A DNA stretch of 64,000 nt, taken from positions 1 through 64,000 of the forward strand of contig CAJONZ010000105.1 of the NCBI GenBank assembly GCA_905236065.1, given 5' to 3'. The position numbers were made by a program, and so were the translations under genes. Under the pieces are notes generated by a model. The model did not search any database. It worked only from the letters and a program-made list of their open reading frames with translations, and was not told where the DNA came from. Below are positions 10,070 to 18,551 of the stretch, in pieces (the stretch's first letter is position 1; every line of letters starts with the position of its first letter). The DNA is from an uncultured Bacteroidaceae bacterium. Its GTDB lineage: Bacteria > Bacteroidota > Bacteroidia > Bacteroidales > Bacteroidaceae.

Positions 10070-10921
10070 ATGAAGAACGGAAAGTTTTTTGCCATGTCAT
10101 TAGTGGCAGCAGCGCTTCTCACTTCCAGTTGCGCTATGAAAAAGGATCTTGACAATTGCAAGAACGACTTTAAGTCCTTACAGGATAAGTTTACAGCTCA
10201 GTCGCTTGAACTGAAAGAGGCTCAGACCAACGTAACCAGCCTCAACACACGCCTTGCTGAGGCACAGGCAGAGCTGGCCGACCAGAAAACCACTAACAAG
10301 GGACTGCAGAAGGCCCTCAGCGAGAGCATCAATCAGGGCGGTGCAAACATCTCCAAGCTCGTTGACGAAATCAACGCCAGCAACAAGTACATCAAGCAGT
10401 TGGTTGACGCAAAGTCAAAGAGCGACTCACTGAACCTGGCCCTGAGCAACAAGCTCACCCGCTCACTCTCCAAGGAGGAACTGAAGGACGTTGACGTGCA
10501 GGTACTGAAGGGCGTTGTCTATATCTCCTTGAACGACAACATGCTCTACAAGTCTGGCTCTTACGAAATCAGCCCTGCAGCAGCAGCTACGCTTCAGAAG
10601 ATTGCAAAAATCATCACCGACTACAAGGACTATGAGGTGCTCATTGAGGGTAACACCGACAATGTGCCCATTTCAAAGACCAACATCCGCAACAACTGGG
10701 ACCTCTCCGCACTGCGTGCTTCCTCTGTTGTTCAGGAGCTTCAGAACAAGTACGGTGTAAACCCAAGCCGTCTGACTGCCGGTGGCCGTGGCGAATACAA
10801 CCCCGTTGCCGACAACGACACAGAGGCTGGCCGCAGCAAGAACCGCCGCACTCAGATTATCATCACGCCGCAGCTCGACCAATTCATGGACCTGATCGAC
10901 CAGGCTCCGGCAGAAGAATAG
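10070..10921 (+). CDS. OmpA-family lipoprotein
   Basis: A 283-residue protein. The signal peptide ends in lipobox LTSSC, with the lipidated cysteine at 21. Residues 25-150 are a heptad-rich coiled coil. The C-terminal 130 residues are an OmpA/MotB peptidoglycan-binding domain containing 'GNTDNVPIS', 'NWDLSALRASSVV' and 'NRRTQIII'. It probably links the outer membrane to murein, as Pal and Lpp do in enterobacteria. It is monocistronic, with a strong terminator directly after it. Confidence 0.88.
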   Translation: MKNGKFFAMSLVAAALLTSSCAMKKDLDNCKNDFKSLQDKFTAQSLELKEAQTNVTSLNTRLAEAQAELADQKTTNKGLQKALSESINQGGANISKLVDEINASNKYIKQLVDAKSKSDSLNLALSNKLTRSLSKEELKDVDVQVLKGVVYISLNDNMLYKSGSYEISPAAAATLQKIAKIITDYKDYEVLIEGNTDNVPISKTNIRNNWDLSALRASSVVQELQNKYGVNPSRLTAGGRGEYNPVADNDTEAGRSKNRRTQIIITPQLDQFMDLIDQAPAEE

Positions 10922-10948
10922 ACATAAACCTCGCAATAAGGAAACTGA

Positions 10949-10977
10949 AAGGTGTGCCCACTCGGCACACCTTTTTT
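10949..10977 (+). terminator. Terminator after the OmpA-family lipoprotein
   Basis: Stem AAGGTGTGCC / GGCACACCTT with a 5-base loop and a run of T residues, 28 bp past the stop codon. Confidence 0.9.
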
Positions 10978-10989
10978 CGGATTTGTCAT

Positions 10990-11026
10990 ATAAAAAAGAA
11001 GGAGGGAAAAAACTTCTCTCCTTCTT
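10990..11026 (-). terminator. Terminator after tRNA-Leu
   Basis: Read on the minus strand, a 9-bp stem (AAGAAGGAG at 10996-11004 with its complement at 11018-11026) is followed by a T run. It lies immediately past the tRNA 3' end. Confidence 0.8.
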
Positions 11027-11029
11027 CCG

Positions 11030-11111
11030 TACCCCGAGCCGGGCTCGAACCGGCACATCTTGCGATATTGGTGTTTGAGACCAACGCGTCTACCAATTCC
11101 GCCATCGGGGC
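11030..11111 (-). tRNA. tRNA-Leu (anticodon CAA)
   Basis: The minus strand folds as a class II tRNA. The acceptor 5' arm is GCCCCGA, pairing with TCGGGGT (the outermost pair is G-U), and the discriminator base is A. The D loop contains GGTAGAC. The anticodon stem-loop TTGGT-ctCAAac-ACCAA gives CAA, which reads UUG. The variable arm is long (around TATCGCAAGATG), as expected for Leu, and the T arm contains GGTTCGAGCC. CCA is not encoded. Confidence 0.93.
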
Positions 11112-11232
11112 ATACCTTCATTTTTAAGTGTTTAGAGGGCCTAAAACCTTAAAATGCGATGCGTTTTTTGGTTTTGCGAGTGCAAAGGTAAGGAAAATTT
11201 ATAAAAGTGAAAAGTTTTAGCGGGAAAATTCT

Positions 11233-11241
11233 TAATTTTGC
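11233..11241 (+). promoter_or_regulatory. -7 box for the potassium channel gene
   Basis: TAATTTTGC lies 28 bp before the ATG at 11270. A methionine further upstream at 11207 precedes this box and so could not be the start if the box is real. No clear -33 box is seen. Confidence 0.5.
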
Positions 11242-11269
11242 CGTGAAATTTAAAGAAAGGGAAATCACT

Positions 11270-12091
11270 ATGAAAAGACTTTGGGCCTTATTGAAAGACA
11301 AACCACGGCTTTGGCACATTATTTTCGAGTCAGACGATCCAGCCTCAAAAACTTTCGACCTCACAGTGATTGTCGCCATCATCCTGAGTCTGGTTGTGGC
11401 TTTTGTGGAGAGTATGCCGAGCGTTGCGGGACTGTATAAAGATGTACTGACCGTGCTGGAGTATGCGCTGACGTTCTTTTTCACGGTGGAATATGCGCTG
11501 CGCATCTATTGTTCCCCTGTCAAGAAGGATTATGTGCTAAGTTTCTTTGGCATCATCGACTTGCTGGCCACGCTGCCCTTGTACCTTTCTTTCATCCTGC
11601 CGGCCACGAAGTATATGTTTATCTTGCGGGCATTCCGTCTGATACGCATTTTCCGTGTGTTGAAGCTGTTCGCCTTCATCAACGAGGGCTACCTGCTGCT
11701 GGAGAGCATCAAGCGAAGCCTGAATAAAATCCTGGTCTATTTCCTTTTTGTCATCGTACTGGTGACCATCATTGGTACATTGATGTTCATGGTCGAGGGA
11801 CAGCGTCCCGACTCCGACTTCACGGATATTCCCACCAGCATCTACTGGGCCATCGTGACGCTGACGACCGTGGGCTACGGCGACATCACCCCCGTGACAA
11901 CCTTTGGACGCTTCATGTCAGGCATCGTCATGATTCTTGGCTACACCATCATTGCTGTGCCCACGGGCATCGTGAGCGCCACCATGATTGACGAGACGAA
12001 GCGGAAGGGAGTGAAGGGGCGTTGCCCACGTTGCAATCAGAAGACAGACCTGGATGCAAATTATTGTAAACATTGCGGCGAGCGTTTGTGA
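11270..12091 (+). CDS. Voltage-gated potassium channel with C-terminal zinc ribbon
   Basis: A 273-residue Kv-type subunit. Six hydrophobic segments are visible, with an S4-like arginine series (LRAFRLIRIFRVLKLF, 119-134), a pore loop with selectivity filter TVGYGD (200-205), and S6 ending near 238. After S6 a short basic stretch leads to a zinc ribbon with paired CxxC motifs: C252, C255, C266 and C269. The family normally forms tetramers in the inner membrane. The ribbon on the cytoplasmic end may serve assembly or sensing; that is inference. It appears monocistronic. Confidence 0.88.
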   Translation: MKRLWALLKDKPRLWHIIFESDDPASKTFDLTVIVAIILSLVVAFVESMPSVAGLYKDVLTVLEYALTFFFTVEYALRIYCSPVKKDYVLSFFGIIDLLATLPLYLSFILPATKYMFILRAFRLIRIFRVLKLFAFINEGYLLLESIKRSLNKILVYFLFVIVLVTIIGTLMFMVEGQRPDSDFTDIPTSIYWAIVTLTTVGYGDITPVTTFGRFMSGIVMILGYTIIAVPTGIVSATMIDETKRKGVKGRCPRCNQKTDLDANYCKHCGERL

Positions 12092-12427
12092 AATTCTCTG
12101 CCTTGTTTCACGATTTTTCCACCTTGTTTTTTCGATTCTCTTACACATTATTATATTTAAGGAGAAAAATATGTTTTCCTGGAGAGCCGCTGTTTAATTA
12201 ATTTTATGCAAAAAATGTGTTTTGCAACATGGTTTTTGCGCTTTTTCTTCCTTGAATGCAAAAAAAACGTGTCCTAATGTGTTTTTTTCTTAAATAAATT
12301 TGGCGGGAATGGTTTCTTTCCGTACTTTTGCGTCAGAAATACGAGAAAAAACGTGTTTTCAGCAAATTAAATTTGCAAAAAGGATTTAATAAACTATAGT
12401 ATTAACAATTTAAGATTTTGAAGAATT
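12092..12427. promoter_or_regulatory. Intergenic region with strong promoter for the barrel gene
   Basis: TTTG (12299-12302) and TACTTTTGC (12323-12331) are 20 bp apart, a textbook Bacteroidetes promoter. The leader of roughly 90 bases is AT-rich and holds the palindrome GCAAATTaAATTTGC. The upstream 200 bases are AT-rich, with no gene seen. Confidence 0.8.
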
Positions 12428-13222
12428 ATGAAAAAGTTTATTATCGCAGCTCTTGCAATTTGTAGCTTTATTTCAGCTAATGCACAGGAGACTTATTTCG
12501 GTTCACAGAAGGGTGGCTTCGCACTTTCTTTCAACGCTAACCCACTTCTGAACTATGCAGGCAACATGTTCAACGGTACTCAGAACAACAGCCTCTCTGA
12601 TTTCGAAGGTATCAAGAACGACCTCTTCGGCGGTATTACTATCACTGGTAAGTATTTCGTAAAGGACAACCTCGCTATTGACCTTGGTTTCGGTTTCGAC
12701 AACAATTACAACAAGAACAACAAGTTTGAGAACACTAATGAAGACCAGCAGAACATGAAGACTGGCTTCAACAAGAGCAGCAAGGCTGACTTCATGTTCA
12801 AGGCTGGTGTTGAATACCTCCTTCGTCCTGGCAAGCGCCTCCAGCCAATCGCAGGTATCGACATCGTTTACGTTCATGGCAACCAATGGGCTTCTACAGA
12901 GACTAACGGCTATGACGCTGACAACAAGCTGGTTTCTACCTCAACTGCTACAGCTACCAACCCTGTTAACAAGCTGGGTATTATTGCTAACGTAGGTGTT
13001 GAGTACTTCGTTTGCAAGTCTATCTCTTTCGGTGCTACCCTCAACTTCGGTTTCGCAAAGACTTGGAACCGTCACACAGAGAAGGGTGAGGCTACTGTTA
13101 CTACAGGTGGTACTACTACAACTGTTACTTCTCCTGAGATCAAGCGCACTACTTCTACCACAACTCAGCTCAAGACTGGTAACAACTGGGGTGGCAACAT
13201 CAACGTAAACTTCTACTTCTAA
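12428..13222 (+). CDS. Outer-membrane beta-barrel protein
   Basis: A 264-residue protein with signal peptide MKKFIIAALAICSFISANA. The rest alternates polar and aromatic residues in beta strands, contains several 'GITITGKYFVKDNLAIDLG'-type hairpins, and ends in phenylalanine (INVNFYF), typical of BAM-assembled barrels. Codon use is strongly biased, which suggests high expression. The promoter is strong and a terminator follows. The function (porin-like or structural) cannot be told from sequence. Confidence 0.8.
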   Translation: MKKFIIAALAICSFISANAQETYFGSQKGGFALSFNANPLLNYAGNMFNGTQNNSLSDFEGIKNDLFGGITITGKYFVKDNLAIDLGFGFDNNYNKNNKFENTNEDQQNMKTGFNKSSKADFMFKAGVEYLLRPGKRLQPIAGIDIVYVHGNQWASTETNGYDADNKLVSTSTATATNPVNKLGIIANVGVEYFVCKSISFGATLNFGFAKTWNRHTEKGEATVTTGGTTTTVTSPEIKRTTSTTTQLKTGNNWGGNINVNFYF

Positions 13223-13250
13223 TAATATAAGTGTACATCATAATAATAAA

Positions 13251-13278
13251 ATGCTCGGCAATTGCCGGGCATTTTTTT
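13251..13278 (+). terminator. Terminator after the first barrel gene
   Basis: Stem ATGCTCGGC / GCCGGGCAT (one wobble pair), loop AATT, then seven T residues. Confidence 0.88.
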
Positions 13279-13280
13279 GT

Positions 13281-13532
13281 AACTATCCGAAATTGTACCA
13301 CTTGGACGCTGAAGGCGTCTCCGCTCCGTAACCGTAGGTCGGAACGACCTGCGGATAAGATGCAAAGAGGAACGCACCCTGGAGGGGTGCCCCATCAATG
13401 GCACTGGGCGACCCATTCAGGGTCGATGTTGCTCTATCACCTGATAACCGGGGGTGCTCACTGTGCTCGTATCCTCGGTTATTGAGCGGAGACCGCGTTG
13501 CGGTCTTGCTGGTGCTACAATTGTGGATAGTC
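13281..13532. repeat. Palindromic MITE-like repeat, copy B (complete)
   Basis: A full copy of the element at 1-242, inverted. Its ends form imperfect terminal inverted repeats: AACTATCCGAAATTGTACCAC at the left, and the complement of GACTATCCACAATTGTAGCAC at the right. All five internal hairpins of copy A are present, and many base differences from A fall in the loops. The left end starts 3 bp after the barrel gene terminator, the same polarity copy A has to its own upstream gene. No clear target-site duplication is visible. Confidence 0.87.
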
Positions 13533-13975
13533 TTTTTTTTGCATGATTTCTCCATGGGTAATTTTATGGAGCAGCAGATTCTTCTATCCCGAACACATAT
13601 ATATATATTATAACCCTGGTTGTGTGTTGTTTTTTCTTTTTTTATGCACACCCAGCTTTCAAATCATGGTTTTGACGTTTTCTCACCGCCAGTCTTAAGT
13701 TTCAGAAACTGTAAAAGAATCTGTTGGAAGTACAGGGAAAAGTGTAAAAATGTCCTAAAACCCAAATGGAATTGTCTTTTTCCGATAAATTTTGTGCGCA
13801 CACAGCATTTTTTTGTTAAAATGTTTGGCGCATATTACAAAAAGATGCTAACTTTGCAGCGTCAAACAAAAACAAGGGGATCCGAAAACCTTGTCTGAGT
13901 AAACAAAAAACTCAGTATTTAGAGTAGGACTTATTCAAATTTTTTAATATTAACTTTTAAAAAATTATTTAGATT
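13533..13975. promoter_or_regulatory. AT-rich intergenic stretch with promoter for the second barrel gene
   Basis: TTTG (13824-13827) and TAACTTTGC (13849-13857) are 21 bp apart and would give a leader of about 110 bases. The preceding 290 bases hold an alternating AT tract and no convincing gene; a 92-codon reading frame there lacks coding character. Confidence 0.75.
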
Positions 13976-14554
13976 ATGAAGAAGATTATTCTTTCTGCTC
14001 TCGTAGCAGTTGCTTCACTCAGTGCAAGCGCACAGGTTTGGTTAGGTGGTGATATCGCTTTTGGTACAACTAAGCCTTATGATGGTGCTGAAAACTGCAC
14101 TAAGTTCACTATCGCTCCTCAGGTAGGTTACATGTTCAGCGAGAAGTTCGGTCTTGGTTTGAACCTCAAGTTCACTGCAATGAACGACAACGGTGCTGCT
14201 TACAACCTCCTCACCGCTAATGATGCTGATTTCTATGCTAACCCAGGCAACTACGCAAAGAACTCTTTCGGCGCAGGTCTGTTCGCACGTTACATCTTCG
14301 CTAAGGCTGGCATCGCTTCTTTCTTCTTTGATGGTGGTGTTGACTTCGAGACTTACAAGGACATGGGTAGCAAGATTGCTATCGCTATCCAGCCAGGTGT
14401 TAAGTTTGCTGCTTCTGAGAAGATCGACGTTGTAGCTAAGATTGGTTACCTCGGATGGCAGAAGTACCTGGGTGACAAGTCTTCAAAGGGCTCTTACTTC
14501 GGTATTGGTCTTGAGGAGTCTGCTCTTTCACTCGGTATGTCTTACAGCTTCTAA
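13976..14554 (+). CDS. Small outer-membrane beta-barrel protein
   Basis: A 192-residue protein with signal peptide MKKIILSALVAVASLSASA and about eight predicted amphipathic strands, ending '...LSLGMSYSF' with the C-terminal phenylalanine of outer-membrane barrels. It resembles the 8-stranded OmpA/OmpW-like barrels called 'porin family' in Bacteroidetes. Codon bias matches the neighbouring barrel gene and suggests abundant expression. It has its own promoter and terminator. Confidence 0.8.
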   Translation: MKKIILSALVAVASLSASAQVWLGGDIAFGTTKPYDGAENCTKFTIAPQVGYMFSEKFGLGLNLKFTAMNDNGAAYNLLTANDADFYANPGNYAKNSFGAGLFARYIFAKAGIASFFFDGGVDFETYKDMGSKIAIAIQPGVKFAASEKIDVVAKIGYLGWQKYLGDKSSKGSYFGIGLEESALSLGMSYSF

Positions 14555-14574
14555 TCGAGAGACAACAAATAATG

Positions 14575-14602
14575 AGGCGTCCAAATTTTGGACGCCTTTT
14601 TT
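14575..14602 (+). terminator. Terminator after the second barrel gene
   Basis: GGCGTCCAAA paired with TTTGGACGCC, followed by six T residues. Confidence 0.9.
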
Positions 14603-14652
14603 GTGCATATACCTTAATGGTTCATACAAACACCAACAGGGCTGAAATACAA

Positions 14653-14678
14653 ACAGGCAGGGGTTGTTCCCTGCCTGT
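14653..14678 (-). terminator. Probable terminator after lpxH
   Basis: A 10-bp perfect stem (ACAGGCAGGG / CCCTGCCTGT) lies 37 bp past the lpxH stop codon. On the minus strand it is followed by a T-rich but interrupted stretch, so it is a weaker candidate. Confidence 0.6.
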
Positions 14679-14714
14679 AATCTATCTCCCAGTGAGACTA
14701 TTCTTGACCTGGAA

Positions 14715-15548
14715 TCACAGTTTTGTCTCTCCCTCCACGAAGTTATCGACAAAAAGATGCTCGCCGTCCCAGACGGCATAGGTGAACAGCGACATCCATT
14801 CACCGAGGATGATGAGGCGGGTCTCATGCGTCAACATGAGGTCAAGGTCAATATGACGATGGCCAAAGATGAAGTAGTTGATGGTCGGATGCGTTTTCAG
14901 ATAGTCTTTGGCATAAAGGACCAGTCCTTCGTGCTCTTCACCTTGGTAAGGTTCCTCCTCAAAGTCAAAACTTTCATAGCCCACAAGATTCTTCACTTCT
15001 CCCTGGAACTGAGGCACATCCGACTTGATGCGCTTCAGGCGGGAATGCTTCGCCCAGTTGCGGCCAAAGCGGATGAAGCGGTCGGGATGTATGAACGTGG
15101 AGACCAACTTCCGGAGCATTTTGCTGTGGAAACACCTGAACAGCACTTTCGTCTTCCAGTTACGGTCGCGGTAGTCCAGGCCATCTCCATGGGCCAGATA
15201 GAAAATCTTTCCGTTCAGGTCGAGTGTTTCTGCACGACGATGGATAATGACGCCACACTCCGTCGTGAGGTAGTCGAGCATCCACATGTCATGATTCCCG
15301 GCAAAATAGTGAACCTCCACACCGTTGTCGGTCAGCTCTGAGAGCTTACCTAAGAAACGAGTGTAGCCCTTGGGTACCAGCTCCTTATACTCAAACCAGA
15401 AGTCGAACATGTCGCCTAACAGATAGACGGCCTCAGCCTTGTCCTTTATCTGGTCCAGAAAATTGACAAGGCGTCGCTCCTGTGTGCGCCCATGCTTCAA
15501 GGCAAGGGAGCCAAGGTGTGCATCGGATATAAAATAGATTTGCTTCAT
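14715..15548 (-). CDS. lpxH: UDP-2,3-diacylglucosamine diphosphatase (metallophosphoesterase)
   Basis: A 277-residue calcineurin-type phosphoesterase. The metal-binding motifs are all present: D-A-H (9-11), 'LLGDMFD', 'GNHD', 'LAHGDG' and 'FGHRH'. The length and the lid region after 'LAHGDGLD' fit LpxH of Bacteroidetes, which hydrolyses UDP-diacylglucosamine to lipid X in lipid A synthesis on the inner membrane face. It is the last gene of a tight minus-strand cluster, 5 bp after the DUF59 gene. LpxH is the best guess; other UDP-sugar pyrophosphatases are possible. Confidence 0.8.
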   Translation of the reverse strand: MKQIYFISDAHLGSLALKHGRTQERRLVNFLDQIKDKAEAVYLLGDMFDFWFEYKELVPKGYTRFLGKLSELTDNGVEVHYFAGNHDMWMLDYLTTECGVIIHRRAETLDLNGKIFYLAHGDGLDYRDRNWKTKVLFRCFHSKMLRKLVSTFIHPDRFIRFGRNWAKHSRLKRIKSDVPQFQGEVKNLVGYESFDFEEEPYQGEEHEGLVLYAKDYLKTHPTINYFIFGHRHIDLDLMLTHETRLIILGEWMSLFTYAVWDGEHLFVDNFVEGETKL

Positions 15549-15553
15549 ATACG

Positions 15554-15889
15554 CTACATAAATCCTAAATCAAGTTTCGCCTCCTCGCTCATCATGTCCT
15601 TGTTCCATTCCGGTTCGAAGACCACCTCCACATTCGCATTCTTCACGCCCTGTATGGACGTGAGTTTCTGGTTGATGTCCTCCAGTATGAAATCGGCGGC
15701 GGGACAGTTTGGCGCCGTAAAAGTCATGTCGATGTTGAGGTCGAACACGTCCTCGCCTTCCGGCTCAACGGCATCCGTCACCTCTATCTTATAAATCATG
15801 CCGAGGTCATATACATTCACGGGAATTTCGGGGTCGAACACCGTCTTCAGCATTTCTATGGTCTTGTCTTCTATTTGTTCTTTGGTCAT
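15554..15889 (-). CDS. DUF59/MIP18-family Fe-S assembly factor
   Basis: A 111-residue single-domain protein. 'VFDPEIPVNVYDLGMIY' near the start and 'MTFTAPNCPAADFI' with its cysteine are hallmarks of the DUF59 (SufT/MIP18) family, which helps mature iron-sulfur proteins. The last third ('VKNANVEVVFEPEWNKDMMSEEAKLDLG') is also typical. It sits between radC and lpxH with short gaps (23 and 5 bp). The position says little about its target proteins. Confidence 0.88.
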   Translation of the reverse strand: MTKEQIEDKTIEMLKTVFDPEIPVNVYDLGMIYKIEVTDAVEPEGEDVFDLNIDMTFTAPNCPAADFILEDINQKLTSIQGVKNANVEVVFEPEWNKDMMSEEAKLDLGFM

Positions 15890-15912
15890 ATCTCTGCTAT
15901 TAAGCCATTGAA

Positions 15913-16662
15913 TTACAAATTACATATTATTTTTCCGTTCTCGGCGAAGCTGTAATAATCGCCGTCGGTCACAATCACATGGTCTATCATGCGTATGTTC
16001 ATGGTCTGTGCGGCTTTGTTCACACGTCGCGTCAACTCATTGTCCGCCATACTCGGCCTCACATTCCCACTCGGATGGTTATGCACCAGCACAAAGCACG
16101 TGGCACTCGCCAGCAAGGCGTGTTTCAGCAACTGCCGGGCATCCACGGCGGTCTCCGTCAGTCCTCCCCGGCTCAGGTGTACACAGCGTATGAGCCGCAT
16201 ACTGTTGTTCAGCAAGAGCACCCAACTCTCCTCATGGTCAAGGTCTTGAATCCTCGGAAGCATGTACTCATGCACACTTTTTCCGTCACTCAGCGACGCA
16301 ATGTCCGTCAGTTTCTCTTCCGAGCGGCGCCGGCCAATCTCGGCGGCAGCCACGATGCTCAGTGCCCGTGCCTCCCCAATTCCCTTATACTGCATCAAGT
16401 CCTCCACCGTCATGCGGTTCAGGCAAATCAGGCTGTTCTCGCAGTCACGCATCACGTCCTGCATCAGCTCCACCGCCGTCTGCTCCGTCGTTCCGCTGCC
16501 AACGATGACAGCCAGCAACTCGGGCACCGTCAAGGCCGAGGCACCCTTGGCCAACAACTTCTCGCGGGGACGGTCGGCCTCCGACAGCTCCTTAATCGTG
16601 GTGTGTCGCTTCTGTGATTCCATCACCACGTCGTTGAAGGGATTGAAATTCTTATTAATCAT
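15913..16662 (-). CDS. radC: RadC-family JAB-domain protein
   Basis: A 249-residue protein. Residues near 20-110 form a helix-hairpin-helix region ('LLAVIVGSGTTEQTAVELM...YKGIGEARALSIVAA'). The C-terminal half is a JAB/MPN domain with the metal-binding motif HNHPSGNVRPSMAD. RadC was once thought to be a DNA-repair protein; its true biochemical role is not settled. Met14 (MESQKRHT) is an alternative start. It is the third gene of the porT-lpxH cluster. Confidence 0.88.
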   Translation of the reverse strand: MINKNFNPFNDVVMESQKRHTTIKELSEADRPREKLLAKGASALTVPELLAVIVGSGTTEQTAVELMQDVMRDCENSLICLNRMTVEDLMQYKGIGEARALSIVAAAEIGRRRSEEKLTDIASLSDGKSVHEYMLPRIQDLDHEESWVLLLNNSMRLIRCVHLSRGGLTETAVDARQLLKHALLASATCFVLVHNHPSGNVRPSMADNELTRRVNKAAQTMNIRMIDHVIVTDGDYYSFAENGKIICNL

Positions 16663-16703
16663 TGCGTTCTAAGCGAAATGAAAACAAAGCCCTGCAAGCG
16701 GCC

Positions 16704-17783
16704 TCAATCATAGAAATTCTTCTCAAAGGCCGTAAACTCGTCCTGTTTCAGCACACACCGCTTCCACCAAGACTCGATGAAGCCCAACCCATAGCCCGTC
16801 AGCTGCGTAAAGGCGGCGGGAATACTGAGCAGACCCACCCACAGGCTGCGGTTGCGGAGGCTGGAGTCGATGAAAATGAGGCCGCTGTAGAGCAGCAACG
16901 GAATGAGTCCCAGCAAAGAGAGCACAAAGCCCACGCCCTGATGCATATTGTCTGTCGGACGGAGGCCGTTGGCATCGAGCCACTCGCCATACGTCCACAG
17001 GCCCGCTCCACCTACGATCAGCAACAGGCAACCGAATACGCCCAGCGTGAACACCATCGGCAACAGGTGGACGAGCTTGAGGGTTCCGGGATGACGCTTC
17101 TCCAGGTTGATGCGGGCAATGCCGCTGTTATACACCTGCCGGAAGAACTTGCGGAAATCCGTGCGGCGCTTGTGCCAGACCCAGGCTTCCGGGAACAGGC
17201 GGCAGCTGTAGCCTGCCTCTACAATCCTGTAACTGAAGTCGATGTCCTCGCCGAAACGCATCCGGGCAAAGCCCCCCAACTGGTTATAGACCGTGCGACG
17301 CATTCCCATGTTGAACGAGCGCGGATAGAACTTGTCCATCTTCTGCTTGCCGCCACGAATGCCACCCGTGGTGAAAAAGGACGTCATGGAATAGCTAATG
17401 GCCTTCTGCACGGGCGTGAACGAATCGTGTGCCGCATCGGGCCCGCCGAAAGCATCGCACGGACGCTCCGTCAGCTCCTTTTCGACCGCTGACAGATAGC
17501 CTGGCGGAATGATGCAATCACTGTCGAGGATGAGGATATACTCACCCTGCGCCCGCTCCACGCCGTAGTTTCGGGCTGGCCCCGGACCGCCGTTAGGCTT
17601 CTGGAAGTATTTGATGTCCAGACTGTCTGCATACTTCTCCACCACATCCTTGCAGGGAATCGCCGAGCCGTCCTCCACCACTACAACCTCAAAGTCCTTC
17701 ACCTCCTGACGGCAAAGGCTCGCAAGCAACTCGTCGGCCTCGTCGGGCCGATTATACACAGGGATAATCACTGAATATTTCAT
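16704..17783 (-). CDS. Family 2 glycosyltransferase with C-terminal membrane segments
   Basis: About 359 residues. The GT-A fold opens with 'YSVIIPVYNRPDEADELL', followed by 'VVVEDGS', 'GGPGPARNYG' and the metal-binding 'LDSDC'. At least two hydrophobic helices lie after residue 240, so the enzyme is membrane-bound. It probably adds a sugar to a lipid-linked or cell-surface glycan. I chose the start at MKYSVI, because the preceding MCR triplet overlaps spacer sequence. It follows porT by 39 bp. Confidence 0.82.
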   Translation of the reverse strand: MKYSVIIPVYNRPDEADELLASLCRQEVKDFEVVVVEDGSAIPCKDVVEKYADSLDIKYFQKPNGGPGPARNYGVERAQGEYILILDSDCIIPPGYLSAVEKELTERPCDAFGGPDAAHDSFTPVQKAISYSMTSFFTTGGIRGGKQKMDKFYPRSFNMGMRRTVYNQLGGFARMRFGEDIDFSYRIVEAGYSCRLFPEAWVWHKRRTDFRKFFRQVYNSGIARINLEKRHPGTLKLVHLLPMVFTLGVFGCLLLIVGGAGLWTYGEWLDANGLRPTDNMHQGVGFVLSLLGLIPLLLYSGLIFIDSSLRNRSLWVGLLSIPAAFTQLTGYGLGFIESWWKRCVLKQDEFTAFEKNFYD

Positions 17784-17822
17784 ACGACACACAAACGCCC
17801 CGTGAAGGGGAGGTAGATAGCA

Positions 17823-18551
17823 TTACTCGAAGTAGAAGGTGAGGACAATCATCTTGCTGCGGCCCTTGTCCACCGACTCGGTGAAGATGAGCTGCGAGGG
17901 GTCGGTGATGTCATCTCGATTCTTGTTGATGATGTTCGCCAGACCGAAGCAGAATTTTATCTCAGGAATGAACTTAAACCAAGGGGAATAGAAATCACAG
18001 CCAAGGCCCGCCTCCAGATAGCAGTCGAACTTCTTGAGGAGCAACTGTTTCTGCTGCTTGACGGTGAGGTCAATCATTGGGTTCACACCCAGCATCATGT
18101 AAGGGCGGTAGTTGTTGAAACGCTCTGCTGCGAACTTCACGTCAACGGGTATGGAAATGTAGGTCGATTTGATGGACTGATACTGCCGCTCGTTGTTCAA
18201 CTGGTTCAGGAAGGTCACATTCTTCGTGCCGAAGTGCATGGTGGGAATCACGCGCAGGGCCAGATGCTGTGTCAGGTAGAACTCGCCCAGGATGCCGACG
18301 GAGAACCCCGGTTCGTAGTTCGGCGTTTCCGCAAACCACTGATTGCCTGCCGCATCCCGGTAGCCGTTCTGGTCCAGTTCCATATCCTGCATGTGGATGC
18401 CCGCCAGGAATCCGTAGTGGAAACGGCGTTGGTCAATGTAGGGACGGTTCATCACCTTCCGCTTCTGTGCATGGACTGTTCCGATGCCAGAAGGAAAGAA
18501 GAAAAAAAATGCTGCCAGTATATAGATGATATGACAATGTGCAAATTTCAT
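17823..18551 (-). CDS. porT: PorT-type T9SS outer-membrane barrel
   Basis: About 242 residues. A signal peptide (MKFAHCHIIYILAAFFFFF...VHAQ) precedes a barrel with PorT-family features: 'FHYGFLAGIHMQDMEL', 'PGFSVGILGEFYL', 'RVIPTMHFGTKNVTF', 'SIKSTYISIPVDVKF', 'NYRPYMMLGVNP' and 'PEIKFCFGL'. PorT is required for type IX secretion in Porphyromonas. SprA, the secretion channel, is encoded at the other end of this window. A -7-like box (TACTTTTGC, 18555-18563) lies only 3 bases before the ATG. It heads the cluster porT - GT2 - radC - DUF59 - lpxH. Confidence 0.82.
   Translation of the reverse strand: MKFAHCHIIYILAAFFFFFPSGIGTVHAQKRKVMNRPYIDQRRFHYGFLAGIHMQDMELDQNGYRDAAGNQWFAETPNYEPGFSVGILGEFYLTQHLALRVIPTMHFGTKNVTFLNQLNNERQYQSIKSTYISIPVDVKFAAERFNNYRPYMMLGVNPMIDLTVKQQKQLLLKKFDCYLEAGLGCDFYSPWFKFIPEIKFCFGLANIINKNRDDITDPSQLIFTESVDKGRSKMIVLTFYFE

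Noticed and set aside
12222-12230. A TTGCAACAT half-site, like the second core of the susC operator, before the first barrel gene
   Set aside because: There is no partner at 29 bp, and it lies about 93 bp before the -7 box, unlike the 38-39 bp of the true sites.
13283-13651. Open frame of 122 codons across palindromic repeat B
   Set aside because: It arises from the repeat itself; copy A does not keep the same frame, and the hairpins explain the sequence.
13620-13898. A 92-codon open frame between the repeat and the second barrel gene
   Set aside because: It overlaps the barrel promoter, lacks a ribosome-binding context and family resemblance, and its composition is that of AT-rich spacer.
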